NCBI GenBank assembly: GCA_030142905.1 | Contig: JASJOG010000584.1 | Span: forward strand, 1-64,000 | Direction: 5' to 3' | Length of the DNA: 64,000 bases | Source of the DNA: Heliopora coerulea | Lineage: Eukaryota > Cnidaria > Anthozoa > Scleralcyonacea > Helioporidae | Shown here: piece after piece, positions 35,274 to 46,347 of the stretch | Numbering within the stretch: position 1 is the stretch's first letter | How the letters are laid out: every line of letters begins with the position of its first letter | Position numbers and translations under genes: made by a program | The notes under the pieces: model-generated | What the model saw: only the letters and a program-made list of their open reading frames with translations | Told to the model about the DNA's origin: nothing | Database searches by the model: none

Positions 35274-35362
35274 CTAAACCCTTTCCGATCCGTACCCGAA
35301 TTTTTAATTTTACCCTGGCTAAATTAAGATGATTTTACTTCGGCAAGGGCAGAAGTTTCCCT
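35274..35362 (+). repeat. MITE family copy 4
   Basis: Begins TAAACCCTTTCCGATCCG only 11 bp after copy 3 and shares the same internal blocks. The right end is degraded. Confidence 0.65.
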
Positions 35363-35439
35363 TTCAAACTTTATGGCAACACCCTGGATATAATTTTTCG
35401 AAAGAAGTTTGAAGTTGGCGATTAGCGAGCTTAAAATTT

Positions 35440-35557
35440 AAAAACCGAGGAACAGCATTATGTCGCTTACATTCTTTAAAAAATTTTAGGTAAAGCAACA
35501 CTTGGACCTAAAATTTCTTAAAGAATGTGAAAGACAAAGTGTTGTTCTTCAGTTTTT
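35440..35557. repeat. Foldback hairpin with about 52-bp arms
   Basis: Arms at 35440-35491 and 35506-35557 are imperfect inverted copies around a 14-nt loop. As RNA this would be a long hairpin of about 118 nt. Possibly a small MITE. Confidence 0.75.
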
Positions 35558-37449
35558 GGAAGGAAATTGGTCATCAACGACATTGCCAAATGTTTCTAAA
35601 TTTGTTACTTGTTTGATATTTGTATTTCCTAGCTTGGTTGTTGGATCATTGCTTATATTGACCAAACATTGTGTTAATCTAATAAATATGTATTCCATTT
35701 CTTCTCTATTGAAAGTATTCATCTAGGTGACGAACGCTGTAGTCGTGACTCTCGTGGAAAGCCATGCTCCTACATAAGTTTGTTGGCTCTTTAAGCAAAA
35801 CAAGCAATTCATGTTTCTGAGCGACAGCATATTGTTCCTGAGAGATTGCATGTACCTTGATAGTCTTGCTAATGCAGAATCTTTATCATTGAATTATCTG
35901 CCAACTGTCGTTCTCTGCACACAATCTTAACCACTAAATCATATAGTCTCAAGCCTGTAGTTCTCTTTAGTTTTAAGAAATCGCTGAGTCATCCCTTTAA
36001 ATGCAATGCAAGAGGCCGCATTGTCCTTGGAACAGTAATTTCTAGTATATATCTAATCAAATGATTAATATGGAGATCGCGTTATTTTTAACCTGAAAAT
36101 GAATCCCATGTTTAAACTTTTGAAAGAATAAACTACACAAACAGGATTTTAAAAAAAATCCTATTCATTACCCATTCCACGAGAAATTTTAACGGTAATT
36201 TAAAACCGACAAAAATGAGGGTTACCAAACTCTTTTACGAATTAAATTAGACTGAACGGTATTAAAAGCCGAAGTAAAACGTCGCTGTTACTATTCATAA
36301 ATTTTGACTATCATCTAGTATCATAATGAGTTGCCTTAGAATAGCGCGAAAAATTCTTTACATGACTAGTTCTGCCACAAAGATCAAGTTGTATTAAATT
36401 AGATTTAGCTAGTCAAAAAAAGAAACGTCGACGTAGTGTTTTGTCGAAACATTTTGCATGTCTCCTACATTAGAGTCCACATTGAGGTGCTATAAAACCA
36501 GCTTAAATCCTGAATTCTACAAGTAAAAAAGCTTGGAAAATTTTGAATGTCGCCCATAAACACCATATATTTGACCATGAAACACACCAAATTTTGAAAG
36601 TTATCAAGCATTTATAATATCATTCAATGCAATGAAAGTAAAAACAGACAACACTTAGGCCTGTGTCCCTAATCTACCAAACCTAAAGAAAAGCGATTAT
36701 ATGGGGAGAAATAAATAATGCACCATTATGCTCAAAAATGTGTTATTGTCATTGTCTTCATCTTGATCGTTATTCCATAAATTTATAGCTCTTAATAGAG
36801 TTTTTGGTTCTATTCTTGTCATTGTGAATGTAATACCATGAATACCTGAGTTTTCTTTACGCTTACTGTAATTTTGAATCATTAATCGTCAAATTAGCAG
36901 ACGTAACTTGCTGTAATTTTAAAAGTAGGAAAATATGGATTTAATATCCATGTTATTTGGTAAAAGTAGGCCATTTTTTCCTTATTATCATGTTTTAGCT
37001 TAACGTTATTAAATGTTTTTGGTGTTCAAATATTTAACGGAAACAATACGTAGAAATATTTTAGATTTGGAAACTGTCGAATTCCCGTTCTGTTGACCTT
37101 CGCAATTCTATTATAGTCTAAGTAATATCTGTAAATAGAAAAGCTTACTTGAAAGGAAATATTAAATGTAATGCTGTGGAATTTAATTCTACTAAACACT
37201 ATTATTGTTAAGGTAAAATATTTTATAATTTCGAGGATAGAATAATGGAATAAAATCAAATGATAGGACCAAACCATGTTAAAAATATTGACAATTCAAA
37301 TGCATTAAGGGAAAGATTACAAAAGATATAAACGGACATAACTTTTCATTAACACTGTCGGTATTCATGATTGTTGAGTAATCAAAGCTTTTTTCACAAA
37401 ATTTTGAACTGAATAAATTATGTAAAATGGGGATGAATTTTTCTATGCA
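35558..37449. other. No recognisable gene
   Basis: Short open frames only. No motifs, arrays or RNA genes seen. Confidence 0.4.
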
Positions 37450-37552
37450 TTAACCCTTTCAGGTCCATACCCGACTTTTTAAAATTCTACTCTGGCTAAT
37501 GCCAGACGATTTTACACGTCAAGAGGAGACCCCTCGGACAAAAAACGATTAA
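37450..37552 (+). repeat. MITE family copy 5
   Basis: Starts TTAACCCTTTCAGGTCC, has CCCGACTTTTTAAAATTC, CTCTGGCTAATGCCAGACG and GAGGAGACCCCTCGGAC, and ends ACGATTAA. It is the best-preserved copy for the internal TCTGGC/GCCAGA hairpin. Confidence 0.75.
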
Positions 37553-37747
37553 AAATACGAGAGCGAGATTTTGTGCGGATGGTTATTGATAAACTAAAAA
37601 TATAGAAACAAGAACAAATTAAGAAATGTAAGTGACTCAAATTTCTGCTTTTGTTGAAAATCCATCGTATGCAGGCCGAGGACTTCCAATATACAGTTAC
37701 TGGTTTAATAGAAATAGTACATGTTGACTTAACAGAAATGGCTTTTA

Positions 37748-37981
37748 TAATAAGCAATACCTTGACTTGAGGGAAATTAATTATTAAATTTCCCTTTTGT
37801 CTAGGTAAGAGCTCTGGAATTTCCTCGAACGTTGCCCCCAAGAAAATTGATCATCTTAACAATAGTAATAAGCAGTACCATAACTTGAGGGAAATTAATA
37901 ATTCAATTTCCCACTGTAAGGGGAAGAGCTGTAGAAATTCCGTGGACGTTAGCTACCACGAAAACTGGTCATCTTGACGGA
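37748..37981. repeat. 118-bp tandem duplication
   Basis: 37748-37865 and 37866-37981 are direct copies, each starting TAATAAGCA and carrying CTTGAGGGAAATTAAT and GTCATCTT-like ends. They differ at many positions, so the duplication is not recent. Confidence 0.8.
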
Positions 37982-38229
37982 AATTGAGGAGACAAAGAAG
38001 ACATTTTCCTCTTGCATGAGTAATAAGGAAAACTCACGGTTTAAAAGCCCTCGGAATCCTAAGTGATTGTCGTATAAATCGTACGACAGACAAATGAGAA
38101 CAAGAAACGTTGTTGAAATTTATTTTTCCTGGGACGAAATGATTAACTTCTTCACGTATAAAGTCATATGTGTCTTTATCACACATGAAAACACATCATG
38201 GTTATGATTGTCTTCTGTGTTTTCTTCAT

Positions 38230-38405
38230 GAATTCTTAGTGTAGTTATATATATATATATAACTACAGACGGAACCGTTTCGGCCTATTGGGCCTCATCA
38301 GTGTAGTGCTGATGAGCAGGATGGGGTAGCCTACATTATATAGGCAACTCAAATGTCCCACGCTTGTGGTACATTTAAGCCATGCCAGAGCGCTCTAACT
38401 AGAGA
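38230..38405 (-). mobile_element. Penelope terminal-repeat relic carrying a hammerhead
   Basis: A TA microsatellite (38243-38262) and the hammerhead at 38262-38307 are followed by sequence with no ORF. PLE terminal repeats are the usual home of such ribozymes in animal genomes, and the other PLE repeats in this window carry the same layout, so this is probably a solo repeat. The boundaries are approximate. Confidence 0.5.
38262..38307 (-). ncRNA. Hammerhead ribozyme, type I, complete core
   Basis: On the minus strand all conserved parts are present. A 6-bp stem I (ACTACA with TGTAGT) is followed by CTGATGA, then stem II with GGCC pairing GGCC around CAATA. GAAAC comes next, then stem III formed by CGG and CCG around a short loop, ending in the GTC cleavage triplet. 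Every core base matches the hammerhead consensus, so self-cleavage after the GTC is plausible. It is 46 nt long. Stem I lacks an obvious extended loop partner for stem II. Confidence 0.85.
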
Positions 38406-38410
38406 CTAGT

Positions 38411-38572
38411 ATATGTGTATAGATATATGTATACACATATATGTATATACATATACATACTATATTATATACTATATCATATATCATATTATATTTTATT
38501 ATATTATATCATATCATATTATATTATATTATACTACATTATATTATATTATATTATATTATATATATTGGG
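38411..38572. repeat. TATAT/TTATA-rich microsatellite
   Basis: About 160 bp of ATATGTATAC, then ATATTATATT repeats. The two long open frames overlapping it are translations of the repeat and not genes. Confidence 0.95.
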
Positions 38573-39772
38573 AGACATACCTGATAGCACTATTATTTTA
38601 TGGTATAGATATTGTAGGGCTTTATTCTTATATTTCACATGAAATGGTTTATTGAGGGCCGAAAAAGTTCGGAAGAATATGAGTTTTTAGGGGAGGGAAG
38701 GATAACTGTTGAGAATTTAGAGGATTTGGCTAAAATTATTTTGGAAAACGATAATTTTTAATTTTAATATAAAGTGTACAGGCATATGATGAGTACAGCT
38801 ATAGTAGCTAAGCTACCGCTGGCATTTATCAATTTATTTATATGGCAAAGCTGGAGAGTGAATGCTGCAAGAATGTTGAATAAATCTTGGAAGTGGTGGA
38901 GATTTTCTAATGATATTTTATCATCATACTATTATCATCATACTATCATATATACCTGTAACAATATATAATCATATATACCTTTGATCTATGACAAATA
39001 TTTCATAGGTTGATGTTATGGTTCAGTTTCCTTATAAGAAAATTTATACCAATACATTTAGCGAAGCACTGATACGCATCATTATTTGGATAAGTAAGAG
39101 TTAAATACTGAGAACAGAGGCTCTAAACCTAATACATCCCTAGGGGCAATAGGCACCGAAAAATAAACCAGGGTAAGAGCCAACCATCGAGTTATCTAAC
39201 TGACATTATTCATGATTGTAGAGGTTATAAGATGAAAACAATCCTGAATGCTAAAGGAGAATTGTGTGCAACGAATAGTTTCGTTTTGAGATTTTAAAAT
39301 ATGTACATATTAACAGAGAATTTTACCTAAAATTATAGTAAAAGGCTTTGTAAAGCTACTGGCTTGAAGATGTTATTCTTACGTTTGGTTAAGATGGCTA
39401 TGATTTAGGTTCAATTACAAACTTTAACCATGGCTAGAAATCGAAGACAAGCAACGGTCTTATTAGCGGGCGCAACTTTTGAACGCTTGGCTATCAGTCC
39501 GAAAAAGCTCGTTGCGTGCGAATTTCAGGAGATTTCTTGAGTACGACAAAACTATGCGAAGCTTTTAAAAGTGGGTAGAGGATATATTCACAGCACAAAT
39601 TATGTCCTTGGATGTTGATTTGCCAGCATATAATAATGAGGGACGTTTAACAGACGATTACCATTACAAATAAGTAATGGCCTAGCCAGTGAAACAGCAG
39701 ACATAATAAAGTAAATTTATAAGAAACTATATTAAAGAATGATGTAATTCTGGTAGCTTGGTAATTATAATG
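38573..39772. other. No recognisable gene
   Basis: A 65-codon plus-strand frame (38774-38971) lacks motifs. Otherwise unremarkable AT-rich sequence. Confidence 0.4.
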
Positions 39773-39942
39773 TTAATACGCACGCTCTCAAACTACTCTC
39801 TCAGAAAAACTTTCTGAGTCCCTGACGGGAATCGAATCCGTAACCTTCTGATCGCCGGTGAGATGTTGTAACCATTGAGCTAAACAGACTCAGGGACTCA
39901 GAAAGTTTTCTTGAGAGAGTAGTTTCAGAGCGTGCGTATTAA
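39773..39942 (-). mobile_element. 170-bp inverted-repeat element with a tRNA-like core
   Basis: The arms (about 53 bp each, from TTAATACGCACGCTCTC to GAGCGTGCGTATTAA) are near-perfect inverted copies. The loop holds a tRNA-like sequence on the minus strand: acceptor GTCCCTGA with TCAGGGAC, box A TAGCTCAATGGTTA and box B GATTCGATTCCCG. The same tRNA-like family occurs at 49890-49980 and 55274-55345. The anticodon loop lacks the conserved T before the anticodon, so it is unlikely to act in translation. Confidence 0.75.
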
Positions 39943-42099
39943 GAACATATTAAAGAAGTTTTAGCTTTTTGGTACAAAATTTTTATACACGAAGATCAAA
40001 TAACAGATGGTTTATCCGCCGACACAGTCAAATTTACAAGCCACACTTACATCTGTTACTCATTTGTACTATTATATTTTAATCCACTGTCAAAAGTTAG
40101 AACATTACAGCGGGTAATACCATGGAAACCTTAGCAACAACTTCATATTAGGAATGGTGGAGACGAAACTCAGTTATCGAGCAAATGAATTGCTTGTTTA
40201 TGCCCAGTTCAGTACTTATCATGCAAATGGTCGGATTAAATTACAGATATTTTGAGGCTCGAAAATCGTATATTTTAGAGCGTTTGGGAACCTATTTGAA
40301 GAAGATGAAATGCCTTTAACCCATCTACAAAGCCAAGTATCGTCCCTCCCGAGTTCGTTCAGACGTGCACCCGCTCGATATACCAACCAGGCATGGACAA
40401 ATTCACGGTTAAGAGAGGCATATATTGCCAAATCTCAGGTATTTAACAGACTTGTATACATGGATTTAGAGATATACAGACTTGTATACAGATTTTGCAT
40501 AAGTAAATGCTTATGACATTTACCTATGTTGGAGACGTGCACCTAAAGGGATTTTAAGGGAAATATATCAAAATATGTGCGCTACAGATTTCGTCTCATT
40601 AAATCTATATTAAGCCGCCATCTTTAGGAAGACAGGAAGAAAGAATACAACAGAAAACGAAAGAATAACCACGCTGTTGCAAAGTCGTTTAAATGTAGGG
40701 CTACTTCGTTCGTGGTTTTCGATTGCGATATGATAAGAATTAAAACAAATAGTATATAACATGGGTAACAATGGCAGCGTTGACATGATTATGGAGGAAT
40801 CTAAGAAGAAACGAGTGGAAAAGTTGTGAATGTAGAATTCAATAATTGTTCGTGTTGTACTTTTAATTGGTCGTGAGCAACGATTTAAAAATTGTGCATG
40901 TAAAATTTTTAGAAGGATATTTCGACTTTAATAATAATTAGTTGGGTGAGATTTAAAATTGTGTTTAATTTGATGCAGGATATTTGGTTTGTTTTGGTTT
41001 CTTTTGGTTTGAATTTGTGTTCGACGACTACACTAACAGATATATAATAGCGAACAAAACTGAATATCTAATTTAAAGTTCAAAGTATCTAACAAGAAAG
41101 TGACCTTGTTATTTAGGTCACTATCTAGTTACGACCTGTTCAGACTGGGAGCGCATTTAAGGTGCCCTGGCGCCGTCAGCAATGTCAACGCAGCATTTTT
41201 GTGGTGACCGAGTGATGTACTGCGCACCGCTACCCTACTTCAAACTTTGAACTTGAGCACTATAGCACCAGTGTGAACACGATTTTGTCTATGCCCGATT
41301 TTTTACGTATGTTTACCGGCAGACATCCCAAATATCCTTGAGCGTTTCAGTAACAAAAGGAAATACAGACTGTAAATAGAAATAATATAACTGCAGATAT
41401 CTCTAATATTGACAAAAAAAAAAACTGCACACAATTAATACACGAGATAATTATACGGAATATTATTACGGGGGAAACAAACTCTGATAGTACCCTCATG
41501 TTCTGAAAGCCCTATATCTCAACTTAAGCGCTGTTTCAAGGAAACATTTTTGGCGAGTGTACAAATTTCATGACGGTGACAATCTGAGACCTGAGACTGC
41601 TATACAAGATGGAACGCATTATAAACGTTGTTCCCGCTGGTGCTTGTGCTTGGGCACCGTACCTGGGCCCCGAGTCTGACCTGGCCGTTAGGAGGGGAAT
41701 ATCAAAGTCCGCCCAGGTTCGAGAGTGTCTATTAAAAATAAAGACCTATGAATACTAAGAAAAACCGACACAATTTCTTCATTATTAAATCTTCTCATCC
41801 GATTCATGTTAAGTGGTCAGTGTTTTATAGTCAAGATTTATAAATTAGAAAGATTTGTACATCAGATAATGATTTTAATCGTCATTTGAAAGAACTACGC
41901 GTGTGGCTTGCTAGAAGACGGTATCTATTAAATGCACAGGTGCCAAAAGTTAAACTGTGTAAAAGGAAAGATTTGTTTAAAAATTAACATTTCCGCAGGG
42001 GAAAAGGAGTACCGTTTGTGGTCACGTTTCATTCCAGTTCGGTAGTTAGAGTTTAATTATACGAAAACATCTTAATTTAGGTTACTAAGACTCAATAGT
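39943..42099. other. No recognisable gene
   Basis: Open frames near 40219-40516 overlap on both strands and have no motif. The stretch 41130-41720 is more GC-rich than its surroundings and could be a host regulatory or exon region, but I cannot support a call. Confidence 0.4.
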
Positions 42100-42618
42100 T
42101 AAGGCAGTGTTTACTCCTGGGCTTTTTGTTTGCTTTCGATCAGGTAAGATCTTAAGGAATTATTCGGTAGAGGAGAAAGTTAACCTTCCAGCAAGAGTAG
42201 TTGGGTCTTACAAATGTGGTAAACTGCGTTGTAAGACTTGTTTTAATGTTCAAGAAGGTGACACCTTCCGAAGTTCGGTTGATGGTAGGCAGTACAGGAT
42301 AAACTATCGTCTTGATTGTGATGACAAATGCTTGGTTTATCCTTTGTCTTGCAAAATATGTTTAGGTTTAGATGGAATAATTATAAGGTGTGTCAAATGA
42401 AAGCTGCTAGTGGTGAAGAGCATCAGCATGGTTATTTTCATGAACATTTCCTTTCTGACGATCATAATGGCATGATTGAGGATTGTAAGATCTGTTTTAT
42501 TGATAAAACTGATTCATCTAACCCAGCCCGTAGAATGTATTTTTTGATAGCACGCCTCAGAACTATTTCCCTTGAAGGCTTAAATTTTCAAGAAAATGTT
42601 AAGTCATTTCTTTTTTAA
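42100..42618 (+). pseudogene. Penelope-like element C-terminal region without GIY-YIG core
   Basis: Frame 42107-42400 shows FRSGKILRNYSV, SYKCGKLRCKTC and DDKCLVYPLSCKIC, the cysteine-rich linker of PLEs. After a frame change, 42328-42618 gives FRFRWNNYKV, HEHFLSDDHNGMIEDC and IDKTDSSNPARR, the part after the endonuclease core. The residues that should join them (CGxQYVGxT type) are missing near 42360, so the active site is gone. No RT lies upstream, so this is a 3' fragment. Confidence 0.8.
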
Positions 42619-43559
42619 TTTTATTACCTAGCAAACTTTCCCCAACATTTTAACACAAGATTTATTAAACTTGAACTACGACTCAGCAAATTACTGGAAG
42701 TCACGACGTTCCTGAGCGTCAATGATATCCTAGTACGAATTTAATCAAATCCTGTTGGGCCTCAGCCTCCTGAGAAGTTTGGATTCAATTTGAAAGGTTT
42801 TTCGTATATTTTGATTCTTTTAATGATACGATCAATTACTGGCGGCGAAGGAGCTTGACGGGAAACCATAAAGTTTAATTAAGTTATCAAGCTTGCTATT
42901 AAAGACTACATTTATAAGTAAACTTACATTGTATGGAAATAGCTATTTTTTTAGATTTTTAGATCAAGAGAATAACTAAATACTATTTACACTTTCATTT
43001 TCATGGGATTTCAGGAAGACTGTTCCTTCAAATTTTATTGAAAATTGTCTCATTGTAGTTCTAGTGAGACCTACCTATGGGTGACACTTAAACAAGGTGA
43101 TTCCTGGACAACCCGAGAATAGGAGGTGTCTTATTTCGCCGTGTTAGACCGACTTCAAGCAATGTCTAACCACTGAACAATTGAATATTCTGTAAAGTCA
43201 ACTTTTTTCATTTACATTGTATTCTTGAAAGGTCAATGCTCTTTTTCTGTCCTGCAAGGTCGGAAGCATAAATGTGCAGTGTCTGTCTTTCAATTTGACA
43301 AATCTATTTATTATTTATTTATTTACTTATTTATTTATTATTTATTGAAAGCTAAAAGGTAACAAAACCATAATACGTATCTTAATAATCTTAACCTTTT
43401 TTAAGCCCTTAGCGGTATTTGGAGAGTAAGTGAGAAACACCTAGCTGCAGTATTACGTCATATAACTTCTTGAAACATTGGGGAGCTCATCAAGAAACAT
43501 TCGGGACTTCAGCCCAGAAAGTCCTGGTCTAACGACGCCCCTATCTGAATATACTCGCA
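42619..43559. other. No gene; contains a TTTA microsatellite
   Basis: A (TTTA)n tract lies at about 43311-43348. The rest has no recognisable coding content. Confidence 0.5.
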
Positions 43560-44750
43560 GAATTTTCTTTCACTACAAAACCAGTCACACTGGAAGAGAG
43601 TATCAAAAACAACATTACCAATCGAATTGTCACTAAAGGGCGCCCAGTCCATTCAAGGCCCCCAACGACTCGGCCCAGAGAAGCTACAGATTGCAAAATC
43701 AGAATTCAACACCCTTCTGGAACTTTGAATAATCCAACCCTCCTTAACCAGTTGGTCATCCCCTTTGCACATGGCTCTTAAGGAGACTCCAGGAACTTCG
43801 AGACCGTGAGGGGATTGTCGAGCGTTGAACTACCTCACTGTGCCGGATTGCTGCCGGATATCCCATATTGAACAATTCACATCAAGTCTCCTTGGTGTAA
43901 CATGCTTTTCGAAAATTGATTTAGTTCGTACATACCACCAGGTCCCAGTTGACCCAAAAGATGTTTACAAGACTACGATTACTACACCATTTGGACTCTT
44001 CGAATTTAGAAGAATGCCATATGGTCTTCGCGACGCCGCAGAAACCTGTAAGAGATTTATGGATCCAGTCATCTGCAGACTGAATTTTGTTTATTGTTAC
44101 ATTGACGATTTACTGGTTGCTAGTTCGTCCTCGGAAGAGCACAAACAATGTGTCCGGCAGCTTTTCACCCGAGTGAGGGAGTATGGATTACTCATCAACC
44201 CAGATAAGTGTGAGTTTGGCAAGTTCCCACAGGATTTCCTGAACCATCTCACAAGCAAAACTGGCATACGACCTTTGATAGAGAACATAAGTAATCTTTG
44301 ATTTCCCACTACCCAAATCCACCAAGGAGTTTAGAGAAACACTTAACCTTGTCAATTTCTACCATAGATTTATCGACAACATTGCTACACTTCAAGCCCC
44401 AGTAATATCCGCCCTGACCCATGCAAATAAACAGAAAGCAAGACCTCAAAGGACGGAAGAGTTGGCTTTAGATTTCATCAACCTAAAACAACCCTTTGGC
44501 TGATGCCGCCCTCTTTACACATTGGCACCCGACAGCAGCAATCAGCCTAATGATGGATGCATCCGAGGTTTCAGTTGGAGCAGTCCGCCAGCAAAAGATA
44601 AACGGGCTCTGGCAACTGCATGGGTTCTTCTCCAGAGTGCTCAAACCTGCCAAAACTCGGCATAGCGCCTTTGGTCGAGAACTAACTCTTTGGTCGAAAA
44701 CCTTGTCCTGAACTACGACAGACTGGCAGAAGCAAAAACGACAGATCCAG
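43560..44750 (+). pseudogene. Gypsy retrotransposon A, pol fragment
   Basis: Degraded text near 43640-43800 (RPVHSRP and similar) precedes an RT at 43825-44301 with FSKIDLVRTYHQVPVDP, GLFEFRRMPYGLRDA and YCYIDDLLVASS (catalytic YIDD intact), then GLLINPDKCEFG. After a stop and frameshifts come tether text NFYHRFIDNIA and an RNase H start near 44540-44620 (MMDASEVSVGA). The rest of RNase H and the integrase are missing. The element lacks visible LTRs. Confidence 0.85.
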
Positions 44751-44831
44751 AAATTCAAGAAACCATACTGTCCAAGAATTCCGTTCAGTTCCTTACCCTC
44801 AACCTTCATCAGCGCCGTATTTACAAGAATT

Positions 44832-45314
44832 ATGGAACGTTGCAACGAAAATCTCCTCCACGTGCTCAATAGTGGGCCATGGCAAACGCCAGAAGAATTG
44901 TGCCTTTCAAACGAAGCCGAACGGAACGATACCCAGTCCCGAGGTATGATCTTTACTTATTCATTTTCTACTCTCACTCCCGTTTGTCTTTCTTGTCGAA
45001 ACCCCTTTGTAAGCAGCCAAAACCCGTTGTTGAGTGACACGTTACATTGGAATGAATCAACTCTTCTTAATGCTGACGGTGATGCGTTTTCGAAACAAGA
45101 TTTGCAAACTGCTACCGTAGAAACACGTGACCAGATAATACAATTGCCGTTTGAGGGCGAAACGCAAGGTGCGAACGTCGAATCCACGAGGACAAATGTC
45201 CAACGACTCGACATAGAGCAAACGGAACGTGAACTTGGCGATTCTTCTCGCAACGAGGAGAAATTTGATCCCCACGCCCTCTGTCAACTTGAAGCATTGT
45301 TTTTTCGAACTTAA
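44832..45314 (+). CDS. Unrecognised 160-codon open frame between two Gypsy copies
   Basis: An open frame rich in Ser, Thr, Glu and Asn (for example HWNESTLLNADGDAFSKQDL and RTNVQRLDIEQTERELG). I do not recognise a family. It lies directly upstream of the gag of Gypsy B, so it may be an N-terminal gag extension or an unrelated leftover. The start is arbitrary. Confidence 0.3.
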   Translation: MERCNENLLHVLNSGPWQTPEELCLSNEAERNDTQSRGMIFTYSFSTLTPVCLSCRNPFVSSQNPLLSDTLHWNESTLLNADGDAFSKQDLQTATVETRDQIIQLPFEGETQGANVESTRTNVQRLDIEQTERELGDSSRNEEKFDPHALCQLEALFFRT

Positions 45315-45429
45315 TACCTCCCTTGTTACGCCTATATAGCCTGGTTTTACCTGATCAATTTAAGCCTTGCACAAAACAATCAAGCTTCTAAGTTGATACA
45401 ACAAAGTGCATTGCTGGTTGAAGCGAGAA

Positions 45430-46330
45430 CCGCCGATGTCGACAACAAAGCATCGCAACGCCGGCGTTTTCAGAAACCTGTCAAGATTCCACAAAATTAT
45501 GATACATCTCATTTGCTGCTTGATTATCTCAAACATTTTGAATGATGTGCTGTTGTGAATGGTTGGGACGACGAAGAACGCGCTGAGTTTCTAGCTACTG
45601 GTCTAGGCAACGATGCACAGAAAGTTCTTAGCGGTCTGATGATTGCCTCCTTTACCCTAAGTTCGTTGAGAGATTAGAGCTGATTTGGCGCCGAGAAACA
45701 ACTCCATTTGCACCAAGCTGGATTGCAGAGTCGACGAAAACAGCCAAAAGAAAGCTTGCAGAGCCTAGCACGCGACATAAGTTCCATGGTTGATTTAGTC
45801 TACCAGGAACTCCTACCGGATCTGCGTGAGCAATTCGCGGTTCAACGTTTTGTCGACGCCGTTTGTTGCCACGAGAACCATTTTCGCCTGCTCGTCAACA
45901 AGCCCAGAACTTTAGATGATGCACTGTTTATGACCTGTCAACTTCAAGCACTGCATACCATTGACTATGTTGGGACGAGGGGGTACGGATAGATTCTGAT
46001 CCCCCTTTCCAAACAAGGGTCATTGGAGACGTCTCAAACCCAACAAATGTTATGCAAGCCAACAATTCACAGATCGAAGAGTTATGCAAGAAAATAGAGA
46101 GCCTCCAACAGCAAGTGGCACGACAGCACGAAACCCAAGAATCCATTGGTCAGATGGGGTTGACGTATCCCATTCTCCCTGGGATACCTCATCAAGATCT
46201 CTTGTCCACTAGCAGATGGACCAGAGGTAGTAGGTCGCCCCAAGCCGAGCCGACGCAAAGTAGTGGAAGTTCAACAGTGCGACCCAAAGCTACCAAATCA
46301 ACACCTTCTAAACGGATAGTATGTTCCTAG
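45430..46330 (+). pseudogene. Gypsy B gag
   Basis: Pieces in several frames: NYDTSHLLLDYLKHFE, VVNGWDDEERAEFLATGLG, then in 45708-45992 ESLQSLARDISSMVDLVYQE and FAVQRFVDAVCCHENHFR. This matches the capsid-like gag of Gypsy elements. A basic region and NSQIEELCKKIESLQQQVAR coiled coil follow at 46052-46330. No intact CCHC knuckle is visible. Confidence 0.7.
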
Positions 46331-46347
46331 TTATATTGATACAATAA

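Noticed and set aside
38413..38655. Tyrosine/isoleucine-rich frames of 75-80 codons
   Set aside because: They are translations of the TATAT microsatellite.
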